DNA of 64,000 bases from Telmatactis stephensoni (lineage: Eukaryota; Cnidaria; Anthozoa; Actiniaria; Isophelliidae), in assembly GCA_029948255.1 (NCBI GenBank), contig JALIZF010001889.1, forward strand, positions 744,001-808,000, read 5' to 3'. The position numbers and the translations under genes were made by a program. Shown here in pieces: positions 12,301 to 21,835 of this stretch (positions are counted from its first letter, which is position 1; each line of letters starts with the position of its first letter). The notes below the pieces were generated by a model. That model ran no database searches. It had not been told where the DNA came from and worked only from the letters and a program-made list of their open reading frames with translations.

Positions 12301-15300
12301 AAGCTGCACGAGATATTTTGAGGGGTGACAAGACAATATCCAGGAATAACATTCCCCTGATCGCTATGTTCATGCCGTCACTTGAAAACTGGAAGTGAGC
12401 CATGCAGGGGGCAAAAAGTCACGCCATTGCAAACAATGCATGCAAGTGTATCTTTGATTAAAATTTGACTTCTCATGTTAAGGAATAGGCAGATCTAAGG
12501 ATGTATGCTAGTGTCCCTGTTTTACAGGAAAGGAGTTATATGAAAACTGTGCTGGTGGCAATGTGATTGGTGATTGTGCAATCTCAAAATAGGACTATCC
12601 CAAGTCTATCCAACCACAGGTAGCCCAAGCTTTTGGTTTGTGTTGATTTACTATAGAATGTAGGGGGACTTTTAAACAGTCGATTTTTTGCCCTAAAATT
12701 TCATAAAATTTAATGAAATACTCACAGTGTCTTCTTGTTGCTCTAAATAACCCCCTGACTGAGTTTCAGACGATTTCATTCGGGTTTAGGTACTTTCTCC
12801 CCACCAAACATAAGAGGGGTAAAGGTTGGAGACACAGGCCTTCAAATTGCCTTCGGTGGGCTCCAGTTCACGACGATTTTTTCACTGAAATATACTCTCA
12901 ACCGAGGTCTGCACGCGTACACAGTTGAAGGGATTATTTCTCGATCTTCGGACGGCAATCAAACGAAGATCGGCGACTTCCCTCAGCCACCAGCCCACTC
13001 GTTGCTCGACAACATCACAGGCAAACGACGCCATTTTATTCGCCGTTATCGAAACTGTGGACAGCGAAAGCCGTTAAAAAATCTGAGAGGGCCTGGAACG
13101 AGGAAAAATGAGACACCAACGGGTGGTACAGGGGAGTACAATGTCTTCCCAACAGTGTCATTGTACTCCCCTGTACCACCCGTTGGTGTCTCATTTTTCC
13201 TCGTTCCAGGCCCTCTCAGATTTTTTAACGGCTTTCGCTGTCCACAGTTTCGATAACGGCGAATAAAATGGCGTCGTTTGCCTGTGATGTTGTCGAGCAA
13301 CGAGTGGGCTGGTGGCTGAGGGAAGTCGCCGATCTTCGTTTGATTGCCGTCCGAAGATCGAGAAATAATCCCTTCAACTGTGTACGCGTGCAGACCTCGG
13401 TTGAGAGTATATTTCAGTGAAAAAATCGTCGTGAACTGGAGCCCACCGAAGGCAATTTGAAGGCCTGTGTCTCCAACCTTTACCCCTCTTATGTTTGGTG
13501 GGGAGAAAGTACCTAAACCCGAATGAAATCGTCTGAAACTCAGTCAGGGGGTTATTTAGAGCAACAAGAAGACACTGTGAGTATTTCATTAAATTTTATG
13601 AAATTTTAGGGCAAAAAATCGACTGTTTAAAAGTCCCCCTACATTCTATAGTAAATCAACACAAACCAAAAGCTTGGGCTACCTGTGATCCAACTAATGT
13701 CCTAATGGTCTTGCCAGCAGAAAATGAATACATACTTTTAGAAATATTACGAATTTTTATATTCTAGACGTGTTTCGGCAGTCCTGCTATGTAACTACCC
13801 ACAATAGACCCATTCTATTCTGAGCCTACCGAGCTACCTGTCTTTCAGTCTATATTGAGACTATGAGTGTATCTACTGTCTTTCAGTCCATCTGGTGATA
13901 CTATGGCAATCAGTCTCCCACTGTCTGTATCTTAGCCGTAACCTATAATATAGTTTATTTTCCTGTAATATAGTCTATTATTGATGGCACTTTTATACAG
14001 CCAGACTTTGAAAATACGTCTTCGTCATACTCTATTTCATCAGCAATTTGGTTTAATAGTTCATCAGTGATTGGGTGATTTTTAGCTTGAAGCTCAACTG
14101 CAGCACATTTCTTGATATGTTCTCGCTTCAGGGGAAGGAATGGTACAAAGTAGTCGATGAGGTGTTTCTCAATTAACTTTGAGTGCCAGAATCCACTTTT
14201 TATATTATTATAGGCTCCCAAGCTGATGATTTTGTCCATTTGTTTGATTGTTATGTCGTCTCTCCTCTTTCCCTCACGCCAGTGTTTTAGAACCTCTGCA
14301 TTAATGAGCTTAGCTTCAGCAACGCTTAGGAAGATAAATATAGCCTTTCTGAAGTCCACTCCCCCCATGTCTGAGTGGTTGTCCAAGAATGGTGTCAAAA
14401 TATCGATCAGTCCCTTTGGCATTTCGCTCACTTCATCAAAAATAAAAAGTGAGTTTGGACAATTTGTAACATTCCCTATAACCCACTGTTTGAGTAACAC
14501 TTTGTAATTGGGTAATTCACGTAGATGAGGGAAATGGAGTGCAGCATGTAGAAAGTGGACATTATCACTACCCATTCCTCGTTTGAATATACTTTCTGCA
14601 ATAATCTGGCTTACAAAATTTTTCCCACAACCTTTACATCCGTTGAACGACAAAGCTAGAGCCTTGTTTGGCGATATGTCGTTTAGATGGCCTTGTACAG
14701 TGTTGAAGACGGTGTTGGTAACTAGATGTTGTCCAAAAACACGATGATTTAGGTCATGTTGTAGTCTTGTCATGTTCGCTTGAATCCAGCGTTCATTACA
14801 GCATTCTTTGAAGTGAAATCGTAATCGTAAGTAATAAGCAGCCAATGATCCTAGACCTCCTAAAGCAGGCCCCAAAAAGGTATACACACTCGTAAAAAGA
14901 AGATTTAGAACAAGGAAATTCAGCAGTAACTTCTCCATATTTCTAAACTTTGCGAAGTAAAACTTTCTTATGTATTACATCATTAGAAGGCTGTCTCTCA
15001 TTGGCTAATGTGGAGCCCTCGTATTATAAACCAGCCGCGAAGGGTTCCGGTTAAAATCCTTGAAAGAAAAGGCAGAAATAGAAAACAAAGGAACCAATTT
15101 AGTAAATATAGCGTATAAAAATGGTTAATGCCACTTTTTTCGGAGTAAAATGCCACAATCTGATGAAATAAACATCAATCCCATTAGTACACTACAATGT
15201 GTTTTGTTCTGTTTTAACAAATCACAAGCTTCATTCTTATGGTTATGTGGGGAACTGACAATTTGAGATTAAGGTCAGGGCAGATGGATTGATATCTGTC

Positions 15301-17881
15301 GCCTGCCAACGGCAACACGTTACAACTTGTCTATAGGGGCCGTTTACATGGATGTCATATTAACAATAAAAACATCAAAACAAGACTAGAAATACTGACG
15401 AGGACTTTCTGGGAAGCATTGAAAGAGATATTGGCCTTTTTCCTTACTTTTTGTCTAAACTTGCCCTAGTCCTCCCTCTGTCAAAGTCTATTTTGAGGAC
15501 AAAATTGGCACTTTAGCGAGCTTGTAGCGCAAAAACGAACATTAATATCAAATCCATAAGAGTAAGGTAACCTATCAGGACTTCAGTTTTAACAAAAATC
15601 TATGTTCCTCATTCGAGATATTCTTAGCTACTTATCATAGAAAGCTGTCTTCAGACTAAATGTCCTAAATGTATGGTACGTACTGGTGTCGAAAGGGCTC
15701 TAATTTTTACGACAGTTAAATTTTCTTGAAATTAATTTTAAAGTTTCACTTATTGTTTAATGTGTAAAAGATAGAATGACGTAAACATTTAAAAGCTGGC
15801 AATTTTCATACAGCCTCAAAATGCATAAAATTACCGGTGACCCCTCTTTTATATTTCATTTTTGGAATCAGTAAAGCTTAATTAGTAACCATACGAAGTT
15901 TCATTAAAAATCTATGTTCGGTTTTATTTCTACCTTAAGCGGCTTGAATCTTGGAAAACACTGTGGAATTAGTCTAGATTTTGACCATGCGAATTGTCTT
16001 GTCACCAATCAAAATGAACTCGTGCGGCTTTTGCAGTATTACTGATGCTAAAAATAAAACTTTTTTTGCGAAAAAAACCCAAACTTTTGAGGTAAGAAAA
16101 CAAAACTGCAAGCATTGCAAGTATTAAATCTTTATTCTGACGGAAGCAAAGAAAAGAAATCCAGCGTTTCTTACCTTTTTGTGTGTGGTTTGTCAACATT
16201 TTTAAAGCCTTTTGAATTAGGAACAGGCTCTTGGGAGGGAAAGGTGAGTAGAGGAAGGGAAGGCCTTCCCTACCCCCCAGAGTCTGTTCACAGAGCTACT
16301 TTTGAATAGCATTCACATACAACATGGCGGAATTGATCTCTCGTGACAAAGCTCGAAAGCTAGTGCATAGGTCTATCAGGTCTATTGATGAGCGATTTTT
16401 GTTCTTTTCTTTATCAGCCTGAGTGGCAGAAGGCAGACGCGGTGTGCGGGCTGTTGGGAGCTGTGATTGTGGTAGCAAGTACTTTCTGTGTAGTTCGTGA
16501 TTCCATTAACATTTTATTCGAAGGTAAACAACTACTACCTCCATCGTGGAGTCAGCATTTATCATATAAGTAAATTTTACAAAGGTCATGATATGCTTGC
16601 AACGATAGTTGGTAGGAAGTGAAATGACTGATGAACTTATGTTAGTGTGATCATCTAAAGTGCTTAATGCTTTACACGTGGTAACCAATATAATAAACCA
16701 TTTTCTCCGGAATATCCAGAGAGCATGGTACCAATGACATGCCTTAAGATAAAGTTAGCTGTCCATACGCACCAAAATCCCGTTATTTCCGTACATATAG
16801 CTATTTTCAAATAACGTTGTCGGCCAAAGCCCAAGCCTACGCGATTTACCCAAAAGGGACTATGGGTAAAAATCACTCAAAATTTAAAAAAAGCAGTACG
16901 GATATCAACACAGATATCACATCTAGCTTGCTTGGTCGTTATACACCAATTGATAAATTCATTTGTTGATGTCCAAAATCAACACCAAAGCCGAAAAAAA
17001 ATGATTAATTTTGCATCTACCCATACTCCTTTGCAATCTAGTAGCGTGTGTTTGGCTTAGTAGGCTTCTCGCCCGACAACCTTTTTTTGAAATAGATGTA
17101 TACAGATTATGGCAAGCAAAACCTGCACCACTACCACCATCACCGTCACCACCCACCACCACCACCATCATCATCATCATTATCATCATCATCATCATTA
17201 TCATAGGCAAATCTATAACGTTAAAAGAAAGTGGTATTTGCTTGTTTAAAGCCTGGTTAATACTAGCGACATAAGCATAAGTGCAGATCAGGAAAAGAAT
17301 AAGCACTGCTAATAAGCAGTGCAAAGTCGATTCTTCGGTTTATGACGCTTATGCTCAGAAGTGAACCGCTTTTACTTACTTCTTGCTTTTATCTGGGCAG
17401 GTATACCGCGTAATATAAGAATCGCTGACGTCAATAGAGATTTAGGTGCTATTTCTCACGTGATTAGTTATCATAATGTTCATTTCTGGGCGATAACCGC
17501 TGGACGAAATGCCTTGTCGGCTCACCTTGTAGTAGGTATGTATGATTCTCTTAATTTGATTTAATGTCTTCGACAAAGTTCCTCAAATTAACTCATCACC
17601 GTAAAACTGACTGATCCTCGAAAACCCTGGGGTATTATTTTGTCACTTGTTTCTCGCTCCGTTCCCCTGGAAGCGATGTCTGTTATAATTAGAAGATGTT
17701 CCAGAAGTAAAGTAAAGCCATTTTTTCCTTCTTTTTAGATTCACAAGCTGATACAAATAGCATTTTAAAGTACGCTTCGAAAACGCTGTCATCGAAGTAC
17801 GACCTCTACCACTGCGCAATACAGATAGAACGCACTGAAGCAGACACAGGGAGCCCGGTTATCGAGAAAGATGGCTGTTAG
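3303..17881 (+). CDS. SLC30-family zinc transporter (ZnT2/3/4/8-like), 7 exons, 357 aa
   Basis: A cation diffusion facilitator that would move Zn2+ from cytosol into vesicles in exchange for protons. Coding exons are 3303-3480, 7686-7832, 8620-8794, 9882-10071, 16418-16523, 17401-17535 and 17739-17881. All have GT donors and AG acceptors, and the reading phase is continuous to a TAG stop. Six membrane helices are expected, with TM1 about residues 43-59. The metal site residues are His75 and Asp79 in TM2 and His209 and Asp213 in TM5, matching the HxxxD pairs of ZnT2/3/8. A cytosolic loop at 177-193 holds eight His. The C-terminal domain has the family's HFW and AHL motifs. The short N-terminus carries two Cys (25 and 29). 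Intron 4 hosts an antisense torsin gene; introns 1 to 3 hold transposons. The family call is firm, but the exact orthologue (SLC30A2, A3, A4 or A8) cannot be fixed by eye. The start ATG is the first in frame, and an upstream untranslated exon is possible. Confidence 0.93.
4872..5149. mobile_element. 278-bp MITE-like element, copy 1
   Basis: Apparently identical to 6935-7212. The ends form a short inverted repeat: the left begins ACAATGCCGGACAAAAA and the complement of the right begins ACAATCACGGACAAAAA. There is no coding capacity. It lies in intron 1 of the zinc transporter. The flanking bases do not give a clear target-site duplication beyond TA. Confidence 0.75.
6935..7212. mobile_element. 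278-bp MITE-like element, copy 2
   Basis: Second, apparently identical copy of 4872-5149 in the same orientation. If the element proper is taken as beginning CAATGCC and ending GTGATTG, it is flanked by TAGA on both sides, a possible 4-bp target-site duplication. Confidence 0.75.
7496..7624. repeat. CATT/CCAT microsatellite
   Basis: About 130 bp of tandem tetranucleotides ATTC and ATCC with a few interruptions, ending about 60 bp before exon 2 of the zinc transporter. Confidence 0.9.
7849..8101. repeat. Tandem duplication of a ~126-bp unit in zinc transporter intron 2
   Basis: Two near-identical units (about 7849-7975 and 7977-8101), both beginning AATAAAGTGGACCCTTAG and ending CTATAATAAATCA. 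They differ at a handful of positions and a small gap. Confidence 0.85.
9204..9213. promoter_or_regulatory. CLEAR-type E-box GTCACGTGAC (left)
   Basis: This decamer is identical to the published consensus of the CLEAR element, which the bHLH-zip factors TFEB, TFE3 and MITF bind at lysosomal genes. That it acts as a regulatory site here is an inference. Confidence 0.4.
9384..9393. promoter_or_regulatory. CLEAR-type E-box GTCACGTGAC (centre)
   Basis: Second copy, within about 1 bp of the midpoint of the palindromic element at 9042-9733. Flanking G and C extend the palindrome to GGTCACGTGACC. Confidence 0.4.
9566..9575. promoter_or_regulatory. CLEAR-type E-box GTCACGTGAC (right)
   Basis: Third copy, about 181 bp from the central one, as the left copy is on the other side. 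It too is extended to GGTCACGTGACC. Confidence 0.4.
11117..11597 (-). pseudogene. Torsin pseudogene with internal deletion
   Basis: The complement encodes the start of a torsin (a dozen residues from the ATG at 11597), then jumps to the C-terminal half. Against the intact copy, about 503 bp (equivalent to 14401-14903) are missing. That removes the Walker A and Walker B motifs and shifts the frame, because 503 is not a multiple of three. The remaining 147-codon frame (11117-11560) still reads through to the same C-terminus, with a handful of substitutions. It cannot make a working AAA+ ATPase. Confidence 0.85.
11922..12018. mobile_element. 97-bp hairpin MITE with CATTAC target duplication
   Basis: The core at 11941-11999 is a perfect palindrome with 29-base arms around one base, continued outward by imperfect arms. 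CATTAC stands directly on both sides (11916-11921 and 12019-12024). It is absent from the equivalent place in duplicate copy B, so it entered after the duplication or was lost from B. Confidence 0.8.
12615..13687. mobile_element. 1,073-bp foldback transposon with apparently perfect 529-bp arms
   Basis: Arms at 12615-13143 and 13159-13687 appear to be exact reverse complements around a 15-base spacer. The ends read CACAGGTAGCCCAAGC and its complement. A 7-bp target-site duplication ATCCAAC flanks it (12608-12614 and 13688-13694). Because of the symmetry, each arm carries the same short frames on opposite strands. One is a 50-codon frame from an ATG in good context (13268 on +, mirrored on the - strand). 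No transposase is present, so movement would need a partner in trans. Superfamily uncertain. Confidence 0.92.
13955..14938 (-). CDS. Torsin-like AAA+ ATPase, intronless (327 aa)
   Basis: Torsins are AAA+ ATPases of the endoplasmic reticulum and nuclear envelope, activated by LAP1/LULL1-type cofactors. This single-exon gene has a hydrophobic N-terminus (residues 1-37, signal or membrane anchor) and a Cys pair at 46-47. The torsin-type Walker A is GCKGCGKN (100-107), and Walker B is FIFDE (165-169). A long match to the torsin C-terminal half follows, including SGFWHS and DYFVPFLPL. Length and domain order fit torsin-1A. Two positions differ from the usual pattern: the Asn after FLS (sensor 1) is Val206, and the GCK motif reads GCI (313-315). 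A reverse-strand AATAAA overlaps the stop codon. The gene lies antisense in intron 4 of the zinc transporter and has a deleted sibling at 11117-11597. Lack of introns suggests a retrocopy or a locally expanded family. It looks intact; expression is unknown. Confidence 0.9.
   Translation of the reverse strand: MEKLLLNFLVLNLLFTSVYTFLGPALGGLGSLAAYYLRLRFHFKECCNERWIQANMTRLQHDLNHRVFGQHLVTNTVFNTVQGHLNDISPNKALALSFNGCKGCGKNFVSQIIAESIFKRGMGSDNVHFLHAALHFPHLRELPNYKVLLKQWVIGNVTNCPNSLFIFDEVSEMPKGLIDILTPFLDNHSDMGGVDFRKAIFIFLSVAEAKLINAEVLKHWREGKRRDDITIKQMDKIISLGAYNNIKSGFWHSKLIEKHLIDYFVPFLPLKREHIKKCAAVELQAKNHPITDELLNQIADEIEYDEDVFSKSGCIKVPSIIDYITGK
15346..16417. other. Distal part of zinc transporter intron 4
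   Basis: AT-rich sequence after the torsin duplication. I recognise no gene, tRNA or clear repeat. It ends at the acceptor AG at 16416-16417. Confidence 0.5.
16796..17102. mobile_element. MITE of the TATA-CCTATTTCA family (copy in zinc transporter intron 5)
   Basis: The left end begins TATAGCTATTTTCAAATAACG and the right end is its approximate complement, ending GAAATAGATGTATA. Just inside both ends are GTTGTCGG and an 'actatgggta' or 'tacccatact' motif. The same architecture recurs at 44043-44315 and 49217-49507. Confidence 0.7.
17125..17203. repeat. ACC/ATC trinucleotide microsatellite
   Basis: CACCAC units pass into ATCATC units over about 80 bp, in intron 5 of the zinc transporter. Confidence 0.9.
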
Positions 17882-18897
17882 CACATCTGTAGCAACAGAA
17901 ATAGGGCTGAAAAACGCATGCGCTAACCCACTCAGTTTGGCGCGTTTTTCAATCCTGTTCCTGCTAGCATTATCGATATGATCTAAAGGAACAGGAAACA
18001 AGCTCTATTTTTGTGTATGCATTACTGAGATTGTTATGAGGGAGATTGTTGAAAATTCAAAGATAGGTCCTTATCAGGACTGAACAAATAGTGTTTAAAG
18101 AGCCTTTAATGCCAAATTACTCGATATCTCATACTATTCCATTTATTCGAGAGAAAAAAAAGACGCCGTAATAGTTATGTTTTTGCATCTTAGTTGTTGG
18201 CGTATTAGAGGGATGTTTTACCAACGTCAACGCGTGTTTACATTGCACTAGGATCATCCTAGCAGGTAAATCATCCTACCTGCTATACATTTACTGCATC
18301 GTGTTTACATGGAAATTTGTGTCTAGTCACTTCGGACCATCGTACTACTAGGATCATCCTGTCTTGCCGGAGGAATATCCTAGCACTAGGAGTATAGGTT
18401 TCGGTCATGTAAACGGAAAAAGAAGAGATACTTCGCCAACTAGGATTAGGAAACGCTAATGTTGAGGCCCCTGTGGTTGTAGTTCGGGTGACCTTCATTT
18501 CTTTGAACTCTGCTTCGGGTTGCTTCGGGTGATCACGGAAAATTCATGTAAACTATACGTGAAGTTGATTCGCAGGATGATCCTAGCGATATCTAAAATT
18601 TTAGACTGTTGTAGCAATAAGCCAAGACAACACAACTTTAAGTGAGTTTATTAACTCTAGCATTAAAATCTAGAATTCTACTGGACTTTATAAACGAACG
18701 GAAATTGCTCAAAGCTTTTGACTATAAAAGGTTTTTCCACGCTTCAATTTCAATGATGTACATACAACTCTAGCTTTTAAAATATGCGGTTTTCTTTTTG
18801 TTTGACGTGTTTGTTCCAGTCATATATGTTATCAATTAAATCTTACTAAATGGACTGAGTTATATTATGACTGTAGGTCTTGACTGAACTGAGAGCT

Positions 18898-19019
18898 AGC
18901 CTGCCTACAGGCTCCCCAGGGGAAGGGGAGAGGAAAGGAAGGGAGCTCTCCCTTAGCTTCCTTTCCTCTCCCCTCCCCTCCCCCCCCCCCCCTCCCCCTG
19001 GGGAGCCTGTAGGCAGGCT
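18898..19019. mobile_element. 122-bp foldback MITE with 11-bp target duplication
   Basis: Ends AGCCTGCCTACAGGCTCCCC and their exact complement enclose purine-rich and pyrimidine-rich arms, the right arm with a C-only run. AACTGAGAGCT stands on both sides (18887-18897 and 19020-19030). Target duplications of 9-11 bp are typical of Mutator-like elements; the assignment rests on that alone. Confidence 0.85.
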
Positions 19020-21178
19020 AACTGAGAGCTGAAAAGAATAATTTGTTTTGGGATCCCTGTTACTGTCGGAAGAACCAGAAGTCGTGGTGTGTTTGTCATG
19101 GCCGTTAAAACTATGTGTAAACAACACATAAATAACTTTTTTCCCTCTTTTAGCTTCCTCTCGATAGATTACTCTCTCTGTTTTCCGTATTCCGTCGTAA
19201 AAGTTCCTCGATGTTATCTGTTTTTTCTCTTCCATCAAAATGTCCTATCTTTCCGCGCTGAGACAGTTGAATGACAACCCTTTCCATTCTCCACATGACC
19301 TTACGCTTCAGTGATTTAAGCTGATTTAGGCAAACAAAGCTTTGTAATCCTTGACTGATGTTTGTCACCCGCCAACGACTGCGAATACAATGATATCTCT
19401 TCACTTCTAACGGTTCCAAAACACCGTTGATTCATCTCGCGCCGAAATATTGAGCTCACATGGAGCCAGGACCATGAGTGGCCTGGGAGCTCGCTCAAAG
19501 TACAACCAGAGTCTCTTTTCTTGGAGTACTTCTCACAAATAGATATATTTGTTGACAGGAAAACACATTGCAAAACAGACGAGCAGCTGGAAGTTTCCGT
19601 TAGACTTTAAAATACTGAAAAAACGACAACCAGACACATGCTTATTTGGGTCAAAAAGTTTGTCGCTGAAGTTACAATTTGAATGAAAGTTTTGAAACTT
19701 TCTTATATAGCACTGAAGCCGAACAAACGGAAACTTCTTTAGCTCTATTTTTCTTGGTAGTTAACTGAATTTTTGGGGAAAAAGGTGAGTACACTTATAC
19801 ACTAATTATTACTTAAATATACCGATCAATATTAGTCATTACTCTTTTACAAAAAATATCCACCTATTAAACATTGATGTTTTAAGCTTTTCTCCGTGAG
19901 ATGTTTATAAAATTCGTGATCGAAAAACAGGAGAAATCTTCAGAATACGGTTGAAAGTTGATTGATCAGATTGATAGGATTTAATGCCCTATTTTGGTGT
20001 AGTTAGATGACAGCATCGTTCAAAATACATAATTTATGATTTGACATGTACACTAACAACTACGAAATCAACTGCTACCGGATCGCAATGATCAGAAGAC
20101 CACATATCTCGATGTATTTCGGTGTTTTATACTGGAATTTTCTTTAGAAAATAAAAATCCGTTAAAGGCTGCCTTCAGTTGTTTATTAGAATTTAACATT
20201 TAAGGACTTATTTTGCGCACTGAAGCGATCGTCCGCGCAAAATGGATTTTATGATAGAAAGAAAATAAAAAGAAGAGAGTAAATTGAAGTAATGTTTAAC
20301 GTCTACTGTAGTCATTTTCGATTACTCAAAAATGAAAATCATTGTTTCACAACTTTGTTGTACTTTATGTGAATTCTTGTGAAGAAAAGGCGGGATTATA
20401 ATCAATCCATGCGATCACTTTCATAACTGACAAAATAATGCACCGTAAAATTGTGCAAATTCTGAGCAATTTTGGCGCAGTAATATACCTAACGGTCAAT
20501 GATACTATTACCATTTCGAGTAGACGTTTGTCAGGCATATTACTTTAAGGACAAACAAATTATTTGATTGTCAACCTCCAAAAACGAATCTTGAAAAAGC
20601 TCTCAGGGCTCATCAATGGAGACAACTGATCGCACATATTATTGATTGTGGAATCAATTAAGCTTATGCCCTTCGTATAGTTTTGAAATGTGGATTAACT
20701 GTATTTTTACTTTTCTGAATACTACACTTATCAAAGATAATTTCATAATGCCTTCTAATGTGAAATTCTGAGTGCCCTAGACCGTACGTGGCGCGCTGCG
20801 AATTGACTTATTTTTATCCCATGGGGAGAGGGGACAAGATTAGTTTTACTGAGTACTCTGTGTACTTGTTTGACGAAATTGTTTTTGAAAACCTTAGAAA
20901 CCTGGGAATCTATATATTCTAACGGCTTTTCAGCCATGTATAATTGTATTATTGGTATGAATGTGGTCTGCATGGATCTACTTTACGGACAGTTTACGTC
21001 TATACATTCAATTCAGTCACACCAAGTTTCACGCTTGATACTTTCCGATTAGCATATTTTCTATGTTAATTTTTAGCTCGAGTGGACGAGAATATTTGAC
21101 CAAATGTCATATGACGATTGCATTTGCCTGAAAAAATGTCTCGTATACAGTTAAAACCCATTTCCTCCGTTCTTCTAA

Positions 21179-21314
21179 GGGCCCGTTCACACGAGAGAAG
21201 GTGCTCCTATATGCAGTAGGGATAAAACTCTTTTGTTTTCTCTACCCTTGGGGACACAAAACAAAAGAGTTATCCCTACTACATAGTGGCACCCTCTCTC
21301 ATGTGAACGGGCCC
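21179..21314. mobile_element. 136-bp MITE, TAA target duplication (Harbinger-like)
   Basis: Terminal inverted repeats begin GGGCCCGTTCACA. The arms meet around a pair of GGGATAAaACTCTTTTGTTT-type inner repeats. TAA lies on both sides (21176-21178 and 21315-21317), as in PIF/Harbinger MITEs. An interior resembling this one recurs near 43960-44015. Confidence 0.8.
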
Positions 21315-21835
21315 TAACTTTCATCATAATGCATCAAAATATAACACAAATTTTATATCAGATGATCTTAATTTATGTAAAATGCTTTGTTCAGAATATA
21401 TTTGAACATCGATTTCGAAATCATGCAATTGTACATACAGACTGTATGTAGTACAATTGGAACTTCCTTTTCCGGAATCTGTGGCAGTAGATACGCGCTC
21501 TCCTACAGTTTGAAGGACGGAAGTCCGCCAACACTTCCGAGGCTTGAGAAAAAAAGGAAACGAGGAGGTTAAGATTTGTGAAGAAATATAGGAAATAGGA
21601 TTTTATGGCGTTCCCTTGATCTATAATTGCTATTGTTTGTTTTGGGGTGTTTGTTTGTTGTAGAGAGGAACTGGCTTGTAAGTTTTTACAGATGCATATG
21701 ATCAAATTATTAGCTAATGATAATGAATATATATTAAATAAACGAACGCCGAATTGTCAAAGGAATAAAACATTAAAGTTTTGTTGTTGTGTCCACAGAT
21801 TTTAGCCGCACCAATGTGAGAGCTTATTTTCTCCG

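Larger units (their letters stand above)
12239..15345. repeat. Duplicated torsin unit, copy B
   Basis: Tandem partner of 10539-12172. It is longer because it contains the 1,073-bp foldback element and keeps the full torsin frame. The whole tandem lies in intron 4 of the zinc transporter. Confidence 0.8.
17882..21798. other. Intergenic region between zinc transporter and first synaptotagmin-like gene
   Basis: No exon was recognised. Two compact MITEs with target duplications are listed separately. A decayed element around 18229-18420 shares GTTTACAT ends and CTAGGATCATCCT motifs with the intact element at 38276-38423. The first synaptotagmin-like gene should have a noncoding first exon somewhere here, since its coding exon opens with a splice acceptor. 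I cannot place that exon. Confidence 0.55.

Noticed and set aside
12713..13589. Pairs of identical 71- and 84-codon frames on both strands
   Set aside because: They exist twice because the element is a palindrome. They show no family motif, so I list the foldback instead of genes.
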